This document shows, one piece after another, positions 7,434-9,159 of a stretch of 9,159 bases of DNA. The DNA comes from Propionibacteriaceae bacterium. GTDB taxonomy: Bacteria > Actinomycetota > Actinomycetes > Propionibacteriales > Propionibacteriaceae. Within the stretch, counting starts at the first letter, position 1. Each line of letters begins with the position of its first letter. The stretch covers positions 1 through 9,159 of the forward strand of contig JAUNUL010000099.1 of NCBI GenBank assembly GCA_030538175.1, read 5' to 3'. The notes below the pieces were generated by a model. The model made no database searches and had not been told where the DNA came from. It worked only from the letters and a program-made list of their open reading frames with translations. A program made the position numbers and the translations under genes.

Positions 7434-7874
7434 ATGACCATTCGCACCCACCAATCCATCTCCGGCTTCGTTGCCTCCGAGCCGCAGTTCAGCCACACAG
7501 AGCGCGGGGACGCGCGGCTGTACATGAAGGTCGGCATCGAGCACTACCGCAAGGAACCCGACAACACCTTCACGCAGTTGGAGACCACCTTCCACGACGT
7601 CATCGCGTACCGAGGAGCGGCCGAACAGGGTGCCGAGCGGCTCGCCAAGGGCGACAACATCATCGCCGACGGCCGCGTGCGGGAGTACTCCTACGAGTGC
7701 AACGGACAGCGCTACGAAGGCGAAGAGTTCATCGCAACGCGCATCGGCCACGACCTGGCGCGCACCCGCTACGAGGTCGACCGGACTGAGCGCAGCGCCG
7801 CCGGCCGGGATGGCGCAGCCTTCGCCCCTCCACAGCGTCCCGCCCAGTCCAGCGCCGCGACCATCGGAATGTGA
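7434..7874 (+). CDS. ssb: Single-stranded DNA-binding protein (SSB-like), element-encoded
   Basis: 146 residues from ATG 7434. Residues ~1-110 read as an OB-fold SSB core: SISGFVASEPQFSHTERGDA near the N terminus, YMKVGIEHY at ~30-38, FHDVIAYRGAAEQGAERLAKGDNII at ~53-77 (the familiar SSB pattern of a strand followed by AE..A..L.KGD.V), VREYSYECNGQRYEGEEF at ~82-99, then an ATRIG strand. The tail is short, Pro/Ala-rich and ends SAATIGM; it lacks the acidic DDDIPF-like tip of chromosomal SSB, so interaction with host replication partners may be reduced. SSBs on conjugative elements protect the transferred single strand and help establishment in the recipient. It precedes the DUF4913-type gene by 10 bases and is probably co-transcribed with it. 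Confidence 0.85.
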   Translation: MTIRTHQSISGFVASEPQFSHTERGDARLYMKVGIEHYRKEPDNTFTQLETTFHDVIAYRGAAEQGAERLAKGDNIIADGRVREYSYECNGQRYEGEEFIATRIGHDLARTRYEVDRTERSAAGRDGAAFAPPQRPAQSSAATIGM

Positions 7875-7884
7875 GCGGGCAGCC

Positions 7885-8448
7885 ATGACTGACTCACTCG
7901 ACCCCGAACACGACGACATCCCGCCGGAGACAGGGCCACAGTCGCCCCGATTCGACGTGCCAGAGCCTCCGCACCCCGTGAACTGGAACCTGCTCACAGC
8001 CAGCGACCTCGAAGCCGAGCTGCTCGAACTAAACCGGTGGGTGGACTGGCTACGCCACACCTACGGGCTCCAAGCGAGCGTCGTTCCTCCGTACTGGCAC
8101 CGGCACCCCGAACTCATGTGGGAGCTGTCCGCGCTACACCTGCACTGGCTATGCGCCTACGACCCCGAACAGGACGGCTCCGCACCTCTCGGCTGGCACC
8201 GCGACTTCGCCGACGCACGAGCCCGACTCCGCGATTGGGTCGCTTCCTGCGGCACCCGCCTCGACCGCGACCGTCCTACCCGCCAAACGAGCTGGCCCGG
8301 AGAAGACCCCGCCGCACCCGTCGAAGAATCACCGATCACAGATCGCGAAGAAGACTTCGTGCAGTTCGTCCTCGACCAGGTCGCAGCGCGCCAGGAGGCC
8401 GAGGACGCGTTCTTTGCGGCCTTCGACCCAAACACCGGCGAGGTGTGA
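7885..8448 (+). CDS. DUF4913-type protein
   Basis: 187 residues from ATG 7885, 10 bases after the SSB stop. The same frame stays open further upstream, but that part overlaps ssb in another frame and has no matching domain. The N-terminal ~35 residues are acidic and Pro-rich. Residues ~50-125 hold the recognisable core: NRWVDWLRHTYGL, VVPPYWHRHPELMWELSALH, YDPEQDGSAPLGWHRDFADA and RLRDWV, rich in Trp and His, which I recognise as the DUF4913 pattern found in actinobacterial mobile elements. A second helical part at ~155-187 (EEDFVQFVLDQVAARQEAED) ends the protein. The function is unknown to me. No membrane segment or catalytic motif is obvious, although the conserved His/Trp cluster could bind metal or a partner. 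Its position beside ssb suggests a role in DNA processing or regulation of transfer (inference). Confidence 0.8.
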   Translation: MTDSLDPEHDDIPPETGPQSPRFDVPEPPHPVNWNLLTASDLEAELLELNRWVDWLRHTYGLQASVVPPYWHRHPELMWELSALHLHWLCAYDPEQDGSAPLGWHRDFADARARLRDWVASCGTRLDRDRPTRQTSWPGEDPAAPVEESPITDREEDFVQFVLDQVAARQEAEDAFFAAFDPNTGEV

Positions 8449-8451
8449 GTC

Positions 8452-8658
8452 GTGGCACGCCGGTACGCGCGAAAGACCGGGCAGCGCCAGCAGGACGAAC
8501 GAGAGTTGTCCATCCGCGCTGACTTTCACGAGCCGCCCGACCTAGACAAGTTGAGCGAGCTGCTCATCCGGATCGCACTCCAGCGGTCCGGGAGCTGTCG
8601 CACTGACGGAGGCAACAAGCCGCAGCGTCTTCGTGCTTCTGCGGAGCCTTCGTCGTAG
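8452..8658 (+). CDS. Small basic conserved hypothetical protein
   Basis: 68 residues from GTG 8452, 3 bases after the DUF4913 stop, with GAGG at 8440-8443 as a likely ribosome binding site. The N terminus is very basic (MARRYARKTGQRQQ), followed by DERELSIRADFHEPPDLDKLSELLIRIALQ, which reads as a short strand plus an amphipathic helix. The last ~25 residues (from RSGSCRTDG) are polar and basic without clear structure. Small proteins of this type after a DUF4913 gene occur in related elements as far as I recall. The function is unknown; a DNA-associated or regulatory role would fit its charge. The stop TAG at 8656 overlaps a TAGAAT promoter-like sequence for the region downstream. Confidence 0.65.
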   Translation: MARRYARKTGQRQQDERELSIRADFHEPPDLDKLSELLIRIALQRSGSCRTDGGNKPQRLRASAEPSS

Positions 8659-8661
8659 AAT
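8656..8661 (+). promoter_or_regulatory. Candidate -10 element TAGAAT
   Basis: TAGAAT differs from TATAAT at one base and lies in the only clearly AT-rich patch near the recombinase gene (GTAGAATCTATGTAT). No convincing TTGACA-like -35 sits at 17 bases. If used, transcription would start around 8667-8670 and include the whole structured leader before the recombinase. It could also be a chance match. Confidence 0.35.
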
Positions 8662-8677
8662 CTATGTATCCGTCGCG

Positions 8678-8792
8678 GATGGCGGATGTTGTGGTCCTAG
8701 CGCTTCGCCCGCGCGGCGAGGCAAAGTAAACGTGGCCTACCCGGCCTAGTCCTACAGCCTTCGGGCTCTTCTCACGAGCAACATCCGCCGTC
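8678..8792. repeat. Long-range inverted repeat upstream of recombinase
   Basis: GGCGGATGTTG (8681-8691) and CAACATCCGCC (8779-8789) are exact reverse complements 87 bases apart. Extending outward gives a G-U-type pair, then A-T and G-C (8678-8680 with 8790-8792). The left arm includes part of a tandem GCGGATG repeat (8675-8681 and 8682-8688). Confidence 0.8.
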
Positions 8793-8825
8793 ACATAAGT
8801 CCGCGTCGGCAGGACCAGTGACTGT

Positions 8826-8834
8826 GGAGAAGAG
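8826..8834 (+). promoter_or_regulatory. Recombinase ribosome binding site with upstream complementary (anti-SD) segment
   Basis: The purine-rich GGAGAAGAG stretch ends 2 bases before ATG 8837, with GGAG at 8826-8829 as the core 7 bases from the ATG. Bases 8827-8836 are perfectly complementary to 8764-8773, so the site can be buried in a 10-bp helix abutting the start codon. Confidence 0.6.
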
Positions 8835-8836
8835 CC

Positions 8837-9159
8837 ATGACGACCACCGACGCGAACCGCGCCGCAATAGACAGCCTCGTAGCGCCGACGCCTTTCGTCG
8901 GCACGATCGCCGTCTCCTACCTCCGGGTCTCGACCAAGGAGCAGGCAGAGAAGGGCGGCAGCGCCGAAGGCTTCTCGATCCCAGCCCAGCGAGAAGCGAA
9001 CCAGCGCAAGGCCGACCAACTCGGCGCGACCATCGTCGAGGAGTTCGTCGATGCTGGCGAGTCCGCTCGCAAGGCCGATCGCCCTGAGCTGATGCGGATG
9101 ATCCAGTACGTCACGAAGCACAAGACGAACTACTGCATCGTCCACAAGGTTGACCGGCT
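8837..9159 (+). CDS. Serine recombinase (resolvase/invertase superfamily), 3' partial
   Basis: The frame from ATG 8837 stays open to the end of the window, giving 107 residues. After ~20 extra N-terminal residues the catalytic domain begins: TIAVSYLRVSTKEQAEKGGS at ~23-42, with the expected nucleophile Ser32 in the YLRVST motif and Arg30 beside it. It continues with GFSIPAQREAN (~45-55), GATIVEEFVDAGESARKADRPEL (~63-85) and IVHKVDR (~101-107), where family active-site arginines occur. The GFSIPAQR pattern and the expected long downstream part are typical of large serine recombinases, which integrate and excise phages and ICEs by double-strand exchange through a Ser-DNA intermediate. The C-terminal recombinase and zinc-ribbon parts cannot be seen. 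Its position next to conjugation genes suggests it is the integrase of the element. It follows a structured leader that may control its translation. Confidence 0.92.
   Translation, partial: MTTTDANRAAIDSLVAPTPFVGTIAVSYLRVSTKEQAEKGGSAEGFSIPAQREANQRKADQLGATIVEEFVDAGESARKADRPELMRMIQYVTKHKTNYCIVHKVDR

Larger units (their letters stand above)
8668..8836 (+). promoter_or_regulatory. Candidate structured 5' leader RNA of the serine recombinase gene
   Basis: This non-coding stretch between the small protein and the recombinase has unusually dense self-complementarity. An outer helix pairs 8678-8691 with 8779-8792 (11 perfect base pairs plus a G-U and two more). Inside it lie a hairpin 8702-8709/8715-8722 (8 pairs, one G-U), GGCC 8734-8737/8743-8746, and AGCC-UUCG-GGCU 8756-8767 with the extra-stable C(UUCG)G loop. 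GGCTCTTCTC at 8764-8773 is a perfect complement of the ten bases just before the ATG (8827-8836), and TGGTCCT 8692-8698 complements AGGACCA 8811-8817. Several pairings exclude each other or would form pseudoknots, which suggests alternative folds controlling translation. I do not recognise a known riboswitch class. An origin as DNA binding or attachment sites is the main alternative. Confidence 0.5.

Noticed and set aside
7630..7884. Upstream extension of the DUF4913 frame
   Set aside because: It overlaps ssb in another frame and reads as Arg/Ser/Pro-rich shadow; ATG 7885 directly after ssb fits better.
7152..8060. 302-residue minus-strand frame opposite the coupling protein end, ssb and DUF4913
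   Set aside because: It crosses three supported genes and the clear ssb ribosome binding site, and has no recognisable domain.
8756..8773. UUCG hairpin plus pyrimidine-rich stretch as a rho-independent terminator
   Set aside because: The stem has only 4 pairs and CTCTTCTC is not a T-run; the pairing with the ribosome binding site explains this stretch better.
8668..8836. Known riboswitch (c-di-GMP, cobalamin, ZTP, fluoride) or tRNA
   Set aside because: Short resemblances such as GGCAAAG and GGCCTA are present, but the conserved cores of these classes and a tRNA cloverleaf could not be laid onto the sequence.
8818..9087. 89-residue + strand frame overlapping the recombinase
   Set aside because: The recombinase frame from ATG 8837 has the YLRVST catalytic motif and stays open to the end; this frame is its Arg-rich shadow.
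8564..9145. 193-residue minus-strand frame over the leader and recombinase start
   Set aside because: It runs opposite the recombinase catalytic motifs and through the structured leader; no motif or credible start was seen.
1..9159. CRISPR array or insertion sequence
   Set aside because: No regularly spaced direct repeats, terminal inverted repeats around a transposase, or transposase gene were seen.

Overview
This is a GC-rich, densely coding stretch with every supported gene on the + strand. It looks like the conjugation module of an actinobacterial integrative and conjugative element (ICE). The high GC, the GTG starts, the SCO6880-family protein, the DUF4913-type protein and the T4SS gene order suggest a high-GC Gram-positive host, possibly a member of the Micrococcales. 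The host is inferred from composition and gene families, not from a phylogenetic marker.

Layout. 1-1179: 3' part of a polytopic membrane protein of the TrbL/VirB6 type with a long Ala/Gly/Pro-rich tail. 1183-2649: SCO6880-family protein, consisting of two N-terminal membrane segments plus a VirB4-N-like region. 2650-2730: short intergenic stretch with a weak hairpin and a strong AAGGAGGT site. 2731-3552: two-part conserved hypothetical. 3549-5033: VirB4-type ATPase domain as a separate protein. 5030-5578: hypothetical of two beta-rich parts. 5575-7350: VirD4/TraG-type coupling protein. These last four cistrons are joined by GTGA, ATGA and ATGA stop/start overlaps, so they are probably translationally coupled. 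7351-7433: short gap with a 7-bp stem hairpin. 7434-7874: single-stranded DNA-binding protein. 7885-8448: DUF4913-type protein. 8452-8658: small basic protein. 8659-8836: non-coding leader. 8837-9159: N-terminal catalytic domain of a serine recombinase, cut by the window end.

How the genes fit together. The TrbL/VirB6-like protein and the SCO6880/VirB4 pair would form the membrane channel and its assembly motor. The coupling protein would bring the relaxase-DNA complex to the channel, SSB would handle single-stranded DNA in donor or recipient, and the serine recombinase would integrate or excise the element. No relaxase, peptidoglycan hydrolase or excision factor is visible; they would have to lie outside the window.

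The part least explained by ordinary gene content is the 178-nt gap before the recombinase. It has an AT-rich TAGAAT promoter-like patch, then an 11-bp perfect inverted repeat (14 bp with one G-U) about 90 nt apart, internal hairpins including a C(UUCG)G hairpin, and a 10-nt segment perfectly complementary to the bases directly before the recombinase ATG. This looks like a structured, possibly switching, 5' leader that could control recombinase translation. I do not recognise it as a known riboswitch class. No stretch longer than 300 bases lacks a gene, and I saw no tRNA, rRNA, CRISPR array or insertion sequence.
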